Origin: Streptosporangium oxazolinicum
Lineage (GTDB): Bacteria; Actinomycetota; Actinomycetes; Streptosporangiales; Streptosporangiaceae
Direction of reading: 5' to 3'
Length of the DNA stretch: 64,000 nucleotides
NCBI RefSeq assembly: GCF_039537505.1
Contig: NZ_BAABAQ010000001.1
Coordinates: 372,001 to 436,000 of the forward strand
Of the stretch, positions 16,424 through 25,089 are shown piece after piece; within the stretch, counting starts at the first letter, position 1; the number at the start of each line of letters is the position of its first letter. The translations under genes and the position numbers were made by a program. The notes under the pieces are model-generated. The model was given only the letters and a program-made list of their open reading frames with translations, had not been told where the DNA came from and made no database searches.

Positions 16424-19222
16424 GTGCGTTCCGACTGGTCCGGCCTGCCCGTACGACACGTCCTGCCCGAGTTGCTCGCGGCGCTGGACGGGCGGGGTGT
16501 CGCCGTGCTCACCGCCCCTCCGGGTACCGGCAAGACCACGCTCGTCCCGCTCGCGCTGGCCGGGCTCCTCGACGGTTCGGCGCCGAAGCGGGTGATCGTG
16601 GCCGAGCCGAGGCGGATGGCGGTACGGGCGGCGGCGAGGCGGATGGCGTGGCTGCTGGAGTCCGAGGTGGGCGCGGAGGTCGGGTTCTCGGTACGCGGTG
16701 AGCGCAGGGCCGGTCCGAGGACGGTCGTCGAGGTCGTCACCACGGGAGTCCTCCTGCAACGGCTGCAGCGCGACCCCGAACTCGAAGGCGTGGACACGGT
16801 CCTGATCGACGAGTGCCACGAGCGCCACCTGGACGCCGACACCGCCCTCGCCTTCCTGCTGGACGTCCGTGCCGCGCTCCGTCCCGACCTGCGGATCGTC
16901 GCCACCTCCGCCACCGCCGACGCCGCCCCCTGGGCCCGCCTCCTCGGTTCCCCTACCGCTCCCCCGCCACCGTCCGGCGAATCCTCCCCATCCGGTGCCC
17001 CCGGCCCCCTCGACGCCTCCGGCGACCCTGGCGACCCCGCACCGATCGTGCACGCCTCCGGCACCATGCACCCGGTCACGCCCGTCTGGGCACCGCCCCC
17101 CGGGGCCGTCGCACCGCCCCACGGCATGCGGGTCGATCCGGCGTTCCTGACCCACGTCGCCGGTGTCGTACGGCGTGCGCTGGCCGAGTACGAAGGGGAC
17201 GTGCTCTGCTTCCTGCCGGGCGTCGGCGAGATCGGCCGGGTGGCCGCGATGCTCCCCGGCGTCGACGTCCTCCAGGTGCACGGCCAGGCCCCGGCCCGTG
17301 TCCAGGACGCGGTCCTGTCCCCGGGCGACGGGAGAAGGGTGGTGCTCGCCACCTCGGTCGCCGAGTCGAGCCTGACCGTCCCGGGCGTACGGATCGTGGT
17401 CGACTCCGGCCTGGCCAGGGAGCCCCGCACCGACCACGCCCGCGGTCTCGGCTCGCTCACCACCGTCCGCGCGTCCAGGGCCTCGGCCACCCAGCGGGCG
17501 GGGCGGGCGGGCCGCGAGGCCCCGGGGGTGGTCTATCGGTGCTGGTCGCGGGCCGAGCACGACCGGCTGCCCGAGCACGCGCGGCCAGAGATCGCGCTCG
17601 CCGATCTGACCGGCTTCGCCCTCCAGGTCGCCTGCTGGGGCGATCCCGCCGCCACCGGTCTGGCCCTGCTCGACGCGCCGCCACCCGCCGCGATGGACGC
17701 CGCCCGCCGCACCCTGTACGCCCTGGGCGCCCTGGACTCCCCCGGCACCCCGCGACCACCGGGCTCTCCGGGCACGCCGGAGCACCCGGCGGACCTTCCC
17801 CCGGGCCGGGTGACCGACCGGGGACGGCGGATGGCCGGGGCCGGGGTCCATCCGCGTCTGGCGCGTGCTCTGATCGACGCGGGCACGGACACCGGAGTGG
17901 ACGGGATCGGTACCGGACCTCGGGTCGCCGAGGTCGTGGCGCTGCTGTCGGAGCAGTTGCCCCGGGACGCGGGCGACGACCTGGTGGCGGTCTGGCGCTC
18001 CGCGCGTCAGGGCGGTGACGGCTTCTCCGCCCGGTGGCGCCAGGAGGCGGGGCGCCTGGCGCGGGCCGTACCCGCCGCAGGTCGGCGCCGGGGAAGGAAG
18101 CCCGCCGACACCGGCACCGCCCTGCCGGGGCAGAGCGACGCCGGAGGAAAGCCCACAAAACCCACCGGGCAGAGCGACGCCGGAGGGAGACACGCCCGGG
18201 ACGACGACGCCGGAGGGAGACCCACCGGGCAGGGCGGCGCCGGAGGGAGACCCGCCGGGAACGATGACGCGGTGGCCGGGATGGTCGTGGCGCTGGCCTA
18301 CCCGGAGCGGGTCGCGCGGCGGCGCGGCGGGGCGTACCTGATGGCCTCGGGAACGGCCGCGGAGCTGCCGCGCGGGTCGCGGCTGGGTACGGCGGAGTGG
18401 CTGGCCGTCGCGGTCGCGGACCGGCCCGCCGGAGCGGCGTCCGCCAGGATCAGGCAGGCGGTGGTGATCGACGAGGAGATCGCCAGGCTCGCCGCGGCCT
18501 CCCTGTACGGCTCCGCCGAGGAGATCACCTGGCATGTGCCGCCGGGAGAGCGGCGCGGCGACGTGTCGGCGCGCCGGGTGGAGCGGCTGGGCGCGATCGA
18601 ACTGTCCAGCCGCGCGCTCCGCGACGCCGACGTGCGGCCCGCCGTCCTGGAGGGCCTGCGTTCCGAGGGCCTGTCGATCCTGCGCTGGACGCCCGAGGCC
18701 GTCGCCCTGCGCGAGCGGCTCGCCTTCTGCCGCCGTACGCTCGGCGACCCGTGGCCCGCGACGGACGACGAGGCGCTGATCGGCGCGGCCGACCGCTGGC
18801 TGGAGCCCGAGCTGTCGCGAGCCCGCCGCCGGTCCGACCTGGAGCGCCTCGACGTGGTCTCCGCGCTGCACCGCCTGGTCCCGTGGAACGCCCGGCTGGC
18901 GGAGACGGCCCCGGAGCGGGTCGAGGTGCCGAGCGGGTCGCGGATCAGGATCGACTACTCGGGGGAGCGGCCGGTGCTCGCGGCCAAGCTGCAGGAACTG
19001 TTCGGCTGGGCCGAGGCCCCGCGCGTCGCGGGGGTCCCGCTGGTGATCCACCTGCTCTCCCCGGCGGGCCGTCCGGCCGCCGTCACCGCCGACCTGGCCT
19101 CGTTCTGGCGCGAGGGCTACCGCGCGGTCCGCGCCGAGCTGCGCGGGCGCTACCCCAGGCATCCCTGGCCAGACGATCCCCTGTCGGCCACCGCCACCCG
19201 CCGTACCAACCCCCGGCGCTGA
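16424..19222 (+). CDS. hrpB: ATP-dependent helicase HrpB
   Basis: A 932-residue DExH RNA-helicase-like protein of the HrpA/HrpB group. Visible motifs: Walker A APPGTGKTT (about residues 34-42), Ia AEPRRMA, II DECHERH, III TSATADA, then LATSVAESSLT, DSGLAREPR and VI QRAGRAGR, followed by the HA2/OB region and HrpB C-terminal domain. GTG at 16424 opens directly into the conserved start. About 60 residues of DAGGRPTGQ-like repeats interrupt the protein between the helicase core and the C-terminal region (nucleotides 18090-18270). HrpB's cellular role is poorly defined; rRNA or mRNA processing has been suggested for the family. Confidence 0.93.
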   Translation: MRSDWSGLPVRHVLPELLAALDGRGVAVLTAPPGTGKTTLVPLALAGLLDGSAPKRVIVAEPRRMAVRAAARRMAWLLESEVGAEVGFSVRGERRAGPRTVVEVVTTGVLLQRLQRDPELEGVDTVLIDECHERHLDADTALAFLLDVRAALRPDLRIVATSATADAAPWARLLGSPTAPPPPSGESSPSGAPGPLDASGDPGDPAPIVHASGTMHPVTPVWAPPPGAVAPPHGMRVDPAFLTHVAGVVRRALAEYEGDVLCFLPGVGEIGRVAAMLPGVDVLQVHGQAPARVQDAVLSPGDGRRVVLATSVAESSLTVPGVRIVVDSGLAREPRTDHARGLGSLTTVRASRASATQRAGRAGREAPGVVYRCWSRAEHDRLPEHARPEIALADLTGFALQVACWGDPAATGLALLDAPPPAAMDAARRTLYALGALDSPGTPRPPGSPGTPEHPADLPPGRVTDRGRRMAGAGVHPRLARALIDAGTDTGVDGIGTGPRVAEVVALLSEQLPRDAGDDLVAVWRSARQGGDGFSARWRQEAGRLARAVPAAGRRRGRKPADTGTALPGQSDAGGKPTKPTGQSDAGGRHARDDDAGGRPTGQGGAGGRPAGNDDAVAGMVVALAYPERVARRRGGAYLMASGTAAELPRGSRLGTAEWLAVAVADRPAGAASARIRQAVVIDEEIARLAAASLYGSAEEITWHVPPGERRGDVSARRVERLGAIELSSRALRDADVRPAVLEGLRSEGLSILRWTPEAVALRERLAFCRRTLGDPWPATDDEALIGAADRWLEPELSRARRRSDLERLDVVSALHRLVPWNARLAETAPERVEVPSGSRIRIDYSGERPVLAAKLQELFGWAEAPRVAGVPLVIHLLSPAGRPAAVTADLASFWREGYRAVRAELRGRYPRHPWPDDPLSATATRRTNPRR
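18121..18265. repeat. In-frame tandem repeat inside hrpB
   Basis: Five imperfect copies built around GACGCCGGAGGGAGACCC occur at roughly 27-33 nt spacing, all multiples of three, encoding [Q/D]-S/D-DAGGRP units. The insert is rich in Gly, Asp and Arg and must be a disordered loop. Confidence 0.75.
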
Positions 19223-19368
19223 CCCCGGCGCGCCGAGAGCCCGGACGGGACAGGCGGGCCGGACGGAGTACGGGATTGGGTGCGGGATAACGCCACCGAG
19301 CCGGACAAGTCATCTGATTGAGACGTGGGACGCTTCCCCTTACGCATTCGCCGGACCACACTCGGTGC

Positions 19369-20775
19369 ATGTCGTGGGTGGGAAGTTCCGCAGTGGAGAT
19401 CGCGGATGCCGTGCGACGGGGGAAGGTCACGGCACCCGTGGTGGTCGCCGAGCACCTCGACGCCATCGCCGAGCGTGATGGACGTGTCGGGGCGTTCCGT
19501 GTGGTCCTCGCCGAACGGGCGCTGGCCGAGGCACGGGTTCTGCAGGAGCGAGAGGACCTGTCCGAGCTGCCGCTCGCCGGGGTACCGATCGCGATCAAGG
19601 ACAATGTCGCCGTCCGGGGTGAGGCGTCGCGCAACGGTTCGGCGGTGACGCCCGACGTGCCCGCGGACGAGGATCACCCCGTGGTCGCCAGGCTCAGGGC
19701 GGCGGGCGCGGTGGTCGTCGGCATCACCAACGTGCCGGAGCTGTGCCTGGTCGGCTTCTCCGACAGCGTGTACGGCGTCACGCGCAACCCGTGGGATCCG
19801 AGCCGCACCTCCGGCGGCTCCTCCGGTGGAAGCGCGGCGGCCGTGGCCGCCGGGATGGTCCCGCTGGCCCACGGCGCCGACGGGCTGGGCTCGCTGCGCA
19901 TCCCCGCGGCCTGCTGCGGCCTGGTCTCGATCAAGCCGGGGCAGGGGCTGGTCCCGCCGCCCGAGCGCGACTGGTACCGGATGTCGGAGAACGGGCCGCT
20001 GGCCACGACCGTCGCCGACCTCGCCCTCGCCCTCGCCGTCATGGCGGGTGACATGTCGCTGGCGACGCCCGGCGAGAGCGAGGCCCTCGGCGTGGGCAGC
20101 GCCATCGACGACTACCCGGGCGGGCTGACCCTGTCGGAGCCGCTGAGGCTGCGGATCGCGGTCGCGCCGATGCCGTTGCCGCCGGGGTTCTCGGTGGACG
20201 CCGAGTTCCAGCGGGCGGTGAGGGGGGCGGCGGAGGTCCTGGGCGCGGCGGGGCACACCGTGGTGGACCACACCGGGCGGATGTCCCCCCGGATCGGCGC
20301 CGCCGCCGTGGCCACCTGGTTCGCGTGCGCCAGGGGCAACGTCGAGGGCCTCGACCCGCGCGGGCTGGAGCGGCGCACCAGGTCCCTGGCCAGGGCGGGC
20401 CGGCTGCTCGCCAGGTTCGGGGCGGACGGCGCGACGGGCCGCGACCGCTGGCGCGCGTACGGCGCCGACCAGTGGTTCGGCAACGCCGATGTGCTCGTCA
20501 CCCCGACGCTCGCCGCCGTGCCGCCGCCCGCCGAGCGCTGGGGCCGCCGGGGGCTCCTGGCCAACGTCCGCGTCAACCTGACGTACGCGCCCGCCACCGC
20601 GGCGTGGAACATGGCGGGCTGGCCCGCCATGAACGTCCCGTACGGCAGGCACTCCAACGGCACGCCGATCGGCGTGCAGCTCGTCGCGGCCCCTGGCGGC
20701 GAGGCGCAGCTCCTGGCCCTGGCCGGACAGCTGGAGGCCGCCCGCCCCTGGACCCGCCACGCCCCGCTCGCCTGA
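19369..20775 (+). CDS. Amidase-signature family hydrolase
   Basis: A 468-residue amidase with the Ser-cisSer-Lys triad visible: K77 in PIAIKDN, cis-serine in TSGGSSGGSAA (about 148-156) and nucleophile S175 in GADGLGSLRIPA. It hydrolyses a carboxylic amide bond; substrates in the family range from small amides to peptides and nylon oligomers, and nothing here narrows it. ATG at 19369 starts at the conserved helix; no good ribosome site is seen, and the transcript may be leaderless or begin at a further upstream start. It stands alone, convergent with the ALDH operon. Confidence 0.9.
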   Translation: MSWVGSSAVEIADAVRRGKVTAPVVVAEHLDAIAERDGRVGAFRVVLAERALAEARVLQEREDLSELPLAGVPIAIKDNVAVRGEASRNGSAVTPDVPADEDHPVVARLRAAGAVVVGITNVPELCLVGFSDSVYGVTRNPWDPSRTSGGSSGGSAAAVAAGMVPLAHGADGLGSLRIPAACCGLVSIKPGQGLVPPPERDWYRMSENGPLATTVADLALALAVMAGDMSLATPGESEALGVGSAIDDYPGGLTLSEPLRLRIAVAPMPLPPGFSVDAEFQRAVRGAAEVLGAAGHTVVDHTGRMSPRIGAAAVATWFACARGNVEGLDPRGLERRTRSLARAGRLLARFGADGATGRDRWRAYGADQWFGNADVLVTPTLAAVPPPAERWGRRGLLANVRVNLTYAPATAAWNMAGWPAMNVPYGRHSNGTPIGVQLVAAPGGEAQLLALAGQLEAARPWTRHAPLA

Positions 20776-20923
20776 CAGCCGCTCGCCCACACGGTCCACC
20801 GGCGCGCGGAACGAGGGCGAGGCCGCGCGGGCGAGCCGGGCCGGACAGACGGACCGGGCCAGACCGAATAGACCGGACGAACCAGGCCGGGCGGACCGGC
20901 CCGGACGCGTCGGGCCCGATAGG
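20776..20923. repeat. GACCGG-rich degenerate repeats between convergent genes
   Basis: Variants of GACCGGAC / GGGCCGGAC recur through 20838-20920. No gene is seen; a clean terminator hairpin is not obvious either. Confidence 0.4.
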
Positions 20924-21892
20924 TCAGACGCCGGTGGGGTGCCAGACCGTCTTGGTCTCCAGGAAGGCGGTCAGGCGCCTGGTTCCGGGGTCGGCGGACC
21001 AGTCGGTCGCGGCGGGGCGGAAGACGCGCTTGAGGTTCTCCGCCGCCGCCTCCTCGCACGCGACCGCCAGACCCTCGTCGGCGACCCCGGTGAGGTCGAG
21101 GGCGTTGACGTCCATGTGCGCGGCCAGCCAGGGGGCGATCTCGGCGGCCGAGCCGGTGAGGATGTTCACCACCCCTCCGGGCAGGTCCGAGGTGGCGAGC
21201 ACCTCGGCCAGGGTGATCGAGGGCAGCGGGGCGCGCTCGCTCGCGACCACGACGCAGGTGTTGCCCGTGACGATCACCGGGGCGATCACCGAGACGAGCC
21301 CCAGCAGCGGCTCGTCGGGGGCGACCACCGCGACCACGCCGGTCGGCTCCGGCGTGGAGATGTTGAAGTAGGGCCCGGCGACCGGGTTGGTGGACCCGGC
21401 GACGGCGGCGATCTTGTCGGACCACCCCGCGTACCAGACCAGCCGGTCGACGGCCGCGTCCACGACCTCCCCGGCCCTCTTCGTCCCCGCCTCCGCCAGC
21501 TCGGCGGTGAACTGGGCCCGGCGGCCCTCCAGCATCTCGGCGACGCGGTAGAGGATCTGCCCCCGGTTGTACGCGGTGGCGCCCGACCAGCCGCCGAAGG
21601 CCTTGCGCGCGGCCGTCACCGCGTCGCGGGCGTCCTTGCGGGAGGCCCGCGACGCGTTGGCGAGGAAGTCGCCCCTGGAGGAGGCCACGGCGTAGGACCT
21701 TCCGCTCTCGGAGCGCGGGAACGCCCCGCCGATGTACAGCTTGTACGTCTTGCGCACGGCGAGCCGCGCGGACCCGCGGCCCGCCCCGTCCTCGGCGGTA
21801 CGGTTCCCGGCGCCCTCGCCCGTACCGTCTCCCTCGGGAGAACCCGCCTGCTTGCCCGCCCGTGCCCGGCTCGGCCGCTCCGCCTTACTCAT
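20924..21892 (-). CDS. Short aldehyde-dehydrogenase-family protein lacking the catalytic cysteine
   Basis: A 322-residue relative of ALDH. After a charged, low-complexity N-terminal tail (about 45 residues), KLYIGGAFPRSESGRSYAV and TGVVAVVAPDEPLLG follow the NAD-binding half of ALDH, but the protein ends after the cofactor domain and never reaches the cysteine loop (NQGxxC) present in the next gene. It is therefore probably not a dehydrogenase on its own; a partner subunit or regulator is more likely. It is the last gene of the deoC-ALDH-ALDH operon, 182 bp after the full-length enzyme, an arrangement I recall in other actinobacteria. Confidence 0.82.
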   Translation of the reverse strand: MSKAERPSRARAGKQAGSPEGDGTGEGAGNRTAEDGAGRGSARLAVRKTYKLYIGGAFPRSESGRSYAVASSRGDFLANASRASRKDARDAVTAARKAFGGWSGATAYNRGQILYRVAEMLEGRRAQFTAELAEAGTKRAGEVVDAAVDRLVWYAGWSDKIAAVAGSTNPVAGPYFNISTPEPTGVVAVVAPDEPLLGLVSVIAPVIVTGNTCVVVASERAPLPSITLAEVLATSDLPGGVVNILTGSAAEIAPWLAAHMDVNALDLTGVADEGLAVACEEAAAENLKRVFRPAATDWSADPGTRRLTAFLETKTVWHPTGV

Positions 21893-22074
21893 TTCCCAGC
21901 CCTCTCCACGAGCTCTCCTGCTGCGCCAGCCGGGCCGGCACGAAGATCTGACCGCAGCGGCTCACGCCGCACCGGTGGGCGAACCAGCCCCGCGGCGCCG
22001 GTCGTCCGGCGCGGGCGAAGCCGTGGCCCCGGGTGCTCTGGGCACGGCGGGGGCGGCGTCCGGCCCTGTGATGC

Positions 22075-23502
22075 TCACACATCGAGATACGCCTCCAGGC
22101 CGTGCCGTCCGCCCTCGCGCCCGTACCCGGACTCCTTGTAGCCGCCGAACGGCGAGGTGGGGTCGAACCGGTTGAAGGTGTTGGCCCAGACGACTCCGGC
22201 GCGGAGCCTGTCCGCCATCCACAGGATGCGCGAGCCCTTCTCCGTCCACACGCCCGCCGACAGGCCGAACGGGGTGTTGTTGGCCTTCTCCACCGCCTCG
22301 GCCGGGGTGCGGAAGGTCAGCACGGACAGGACGGGGCCGAAGACCTCCTCGCGGGCGATCCGGTGCGACTGGGCGACGCCGGTGAAGATGGTCGGCGGGA
22401 ACCAGAAGCCCTTGTCGGGCAGCGAGCAGGCCGGGGACCAGCGCTCGGCGCCCTCCGCCTCCCCCAGGTCGGACAGCTCGCGGATCTTGGCGAGCTGGGC
22501 CGCGGAGTTGATCGCGCCGATGTCGGTGTTCTTGTCGAGCGGGTCGCCCAGCCGGAGGGTGCCGAGCCGCCGCTTCAGCGCGTCGAGCAGCTCCGTCTCG
22601 ATCGACTCCTGCACCAGCAGCCGGGAGCCCGCGCAGCAGACGTGGCCCTGGTTGAAGAAGATCCCGTTGACGATGCCCTCGACGGCCTGGTCGAGCGCGG
22701 CGTCCTCGAACACGATGTTCGCGGCCTTGCCGCCGAGTTCCAGGGTGACCTTCTTGCCGGTGCCCGCGACCGACCTGGCGATCTGGCGGCCGACCTCGGT
22801 GGAGCCGGTGAAGGCCACCTTGTCGACGTCGGGATGGTTCACCAGGGCGGCGCCGGTCTCGCCCGCGCCGGTCACGATGTTGACCACGCCGGGCGGCAGG
22901 TCGGCCTGCGCGCAGATCTCCGCGAACAGCAACGCGGTCAGCGGGGTGGTCTCCGCGGGCTTGAGGACGACCGTGTTGCCGCAGGCCAGCGCGGGTGCGA
23001 TCTTCCACGCGAGCATGAGCAGCGGGAAGTTCCACGGGATGACCTGGCCGGCCACGCCGAGCGGGCGCGGGCCGGGGCCGTACCCCGCGTAGCCGAGCTT
23101 GTCGGCCCAGCCCGCGTAGTAGAAGAAGTGGGCCGCCACCAGGGGCAGGTCCACGTCGCGGGACTCACGGATCGGCTTGCCGTTGTCCAGGGACTCCAGC
23201 ACGGCCAGCTCGCGCGAGCGCTCCTGGATGATGCGCGCGATCCGGAACAGGTACTTGGCCCGCTCCGAGCCGGGCAGCGCCGACCAGACGCCGAACGCCT
23301 TGCGGGCGGCCTGGACCGCCCGGTCGACATCGGCCTCGGTGGCCCAGGCGACCTCCGCCAGGACCTCCTCGGAGGCCGGGTTCACGGTCTTGTTGCGGTT
23401 CTCGCCCTGGGAGTCGACCCACTCGCCGCCGATGAACAGGCCGTAGGACGGCCTGATGTCGACGACGTCACGCGACTCGGGCGCCGGTGCGTACTCAAAC
23501 AT
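22075..23502 (-). CDS. NAD(P)-dependent aldehyde dehydrogenase
   Basis: A 475-residue, full-length ALDH. Visible elements: the IPWNFP segment (GQVIPWNFPLLML), LKPAETTP, FTGSTEVGR, LELGGKAANIVF and the catalytic cysteine region FNQGHVCCAGSR, ending with the EVFGPVLS and PFGGYKESGYGRE motifs. It begins 9 bp after deoC. In this operon it most likely oxidises the acetaldehyde released by deoxyribose-phosphate aldolase to acetate. ATG at 23502. Confidence 0.93.
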   Translation of the reverse strand: MFEYAPAPESRDVVDIRPSYGLFIGGEWVDSQGENRNKTVNPASEEVLAEVAWATEADVDRAVQAARKAFGVWSALPGSERAKYLFRIARIIQERSRELAVLESLDNGKPIRESRDVDLPLVAAHFFYYAGWADKLGYAGYGPGPRPLGVAGQVIPWNFPLLMLAWKIAPALACGNTVVLKPAETTPLTALLFAEICAQADLPPGVVNIVTGAGETGAALVNHPDVDKVAFTGSTEVGRQIARSVAGTGKKVTLELGGKAANIVFEDAALDQAVEGIVNGIFFNQGHVCCAGSRLLVQESIETELLDALKRRLGTLRLGDPLDKNTDIGAINSAAQLAKIRELSDLGEAEGAERWSPACSLPDKGFWFPPTIFTGVAQSHRIAREEVFGPVLSVLTFRTPAEAVEKANNTPFGLSAGVWTEKGSRILWMADRLRAGVVWANTFNRFDPTSPFGGYKESGYGREGGRHGLEAYLDV

Positions 23503-23511
23503 GTGAACGCC

Positions 23512-24450
23512 TTAGTCGAGGGTGAAGTAGTCGGGACCCGCGTACCTGCCGGTGGCCATCTTCTGGCGCTGCATCAGCAGGTCGTTGAGGACGCTGGAGG
23601 CGCCGAGCCGGAACCAGTCGGGGGTGAGCCAGCCGTCGCCGACGGTCTCGTTGACCAGGACGAGCATCTTGATCGCGTCCTTGGTGGTCTTGATGCCGCC
23701 CGCGGGCTTCACCCCGACCCTGCGGCCGGTCACGGCCAGGAAGTCGCGGACCGCCTCCAGCATGACCAGCGTCACGGGGAGGGTCGCGGCGGGCTGTACC
23801 TTTCCCGTGGAGGTCTTGATGAAGTCGCCCCCGGCCAGCATGGCCAGCCAGGACGCGCGGCGCACGTTGTCGTACGTGGACAGCTCGCCGGTCTCCAGGA
23901 TCACCTTCAGGTGGGCGGTGCCGCACGCGGCCTTGATCGCGACGATCTCCTCGTAGACCTTGAGGTAGTCGCCCGCGAGGAACGCGCCCCGGTCGATGAC
24001 CATGTCGATCTCGTCGGCCCCGGCCGCCACCGCGAGGGTGGTGTCGGCGACCTTGACGTCGAGCGAGGAGCGTCCGCTGGGGAAGGCGGTCGCGACGCTG
24101 GCCACCTTGACGCCGGAGCCCTTCAGGGCCGCCGCGGCCCCGGCGACCATGTCGGGGTAGACGCACACCGCGGCCACCTTGGGCACGGAGGGGTCGGCCG
24201 GGTCGGGGTGGACCGCCTTGGCGCACATCGCGCGGACCTTACCCGGGGTGTCGGCCCCCTCCAGGGTCGTCAGGTCCACCATGCCGATGGCGAGGTCGAT
24301 GGCCTGGGCCTTGGCGGTGGTCTTGATGGATCGGGTGCCGAGCGTCGCGGCGCGCTGGTCGGCGCCCACGCGGTCGACACCGGGCAGGCCGTGCAGGAAG
24401 CTTCGCAGCGTGACGTTGGACGTTGCCACGTCGGTGAGCGAGGTCGTCAT
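23512..24450 (-). CDS. deoC: Deoxyribose-phosphate aldolase
   Basis: Class I aldolase splitting 2-deoxyribose 5-phosphate to acetaldehyde and glyceraldehyde 3-phosphate in deoxynucleoside catabolism. The Schiff-base lysine is in GGDFIKTSTGKV; GADEIDMVIDRGAF and the second active-site lysine in VKPAGGIKT are intact. At 312 residues it belongs to the longer actinobacterial form. I chose ATG at 24450, 8 nt after GGAGAGG; GTG at 24459 would overlap that site. It heads the operon deoC-ALDH-short ALDH. Confidence 0.95.
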   Translation of the reverse strand: MTTSLTDVATSNVTLRSFLHGLPGVDRVGADQRAATLGTRSIKTTAKAQAIDLAIGMVDLTTLEGADTPGKVRAMCAKAVHPDPADPSVPKVAAVCVYPDMVAGAAAALKGSGVKVASVATAFPSGRSSLDVKVADTTLAVAAGADEIDMVIDRGAFLAGDYLKVYEEIVAIKAACGTAHLKVILETGELSTYDNVRRASWLAMLAGGDFIKTSTGKVQPAATLPVTLVMLEAVRDFLAVTGRRVGVKPAGGIKTTKDAIKMLVLVNETVGDGWLTPDWFRLGASSVLNDLLMQRQKMATGRYAGPDYFTLD

Positions 24451-24815
24451 AGTTGACACCTCTCCAGCATGCCTACTGGTGTGATTACTTCCAAACTGGA
24501 CCCTGCCCAGCGGCCTTGCCGGTTTTCGTCAACATCCGCCGACCGGCCCGCCCCGCCCCATGGAGGCCCGGCGGTGACGCGGAGTCATTTCCAGGACGGG
24601 GTCATCCACGGGGCCGGGCCGGGACCGCCCCGAAGAGGCCGTCTAGGCAGTGCCGGGACGGCCTAGGAACGACCTAGGGACGGCCTAGGTAGTGCCGGGG
24701 CGAGGAGCGTCCGGGAGATAGGACATCCTCCCGATGTGGGACCGGGGGTCTTAGGACGAATCTTGAGTCTGTAAGGAAAGCGCGCCGCGAGGCGCCACAC
24801 CAGGAAGGAACCCTC
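24451..24815. other. Intergenic region with CCTAGG triplet
   Basis: Divergent promoter region between deoC and the small gene at 24816. CCTAGG occurs at 24662-24667, 24673-24678 and 24684-24689, exactly 11 bp apart, and CTAGG-CAGTGCCGGG / CTAGG-TAGTGCCGGG flank it. No other gene is seen. Confidence 0.5.
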
Positions 24816-24977
24816 ATGGGTCCCGAGCTTCACCTTCAGATGATCGCCCACCGGACCACCGAACTCCGCGAGCAGGCCGACAACTACCGCCTCGCCCGTG
24901 AGGCACAGGAGGACAAGAAGGGTCACTCGCCCGAGAAGCGCCGCCGGAGCCTCTTCGGCAAGATCATCCCGGCATGA
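24816..24977 (+). CDS. Small charged hypothetical protein (53 aa)
   Basis: ATG at 24816 with AGGAAGGA 7 nt upstream opens a 53-residue frame ending at 24977. The product begins MGPELHLQMIAHRTTELREQ and is a predicted amphipathic helix (heptad-like Leu/Ile/Ala spacing) ending in a basic KRRRSLFGKIIPA tail. Similar tiny helix-plus-basic-tail proteins occur in actinobacteria, without known function. It precedes the LuxR regulator by about 110 bp in the same direction and may be co-transcribed. Confidence 0.65.
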   Translation: MGPELHLQMIAHRTTELREQADNYRLAREAQEDKKGHSPEKRRRSLFGKIIPA

Positions 24978-25089
24978 CCCCGCCCCGAGCGCCCGGCCGC
25001 CCCCATCTGCCCGGCCGGGCCTCACAGCCTCCCTAATCTGCTGATTTCACCGAGCGAAAAATAAGGAGATCGCACCTTTAAGGCATGAC

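Noticed and set aside
16391..19162. Very long open frame on the minus strand opposite hrpB
   Set aside because: It mirrors the hrpB codons, has Arg/Pro/Gly-rich low-complexity product and no motif; a GC-bias shadow.
22102..24456. Long plus-strand frame opposite deoC and ALDH
   Set aside because: Product is compositionally biased, while the minus strand has complete catalytic motifs.
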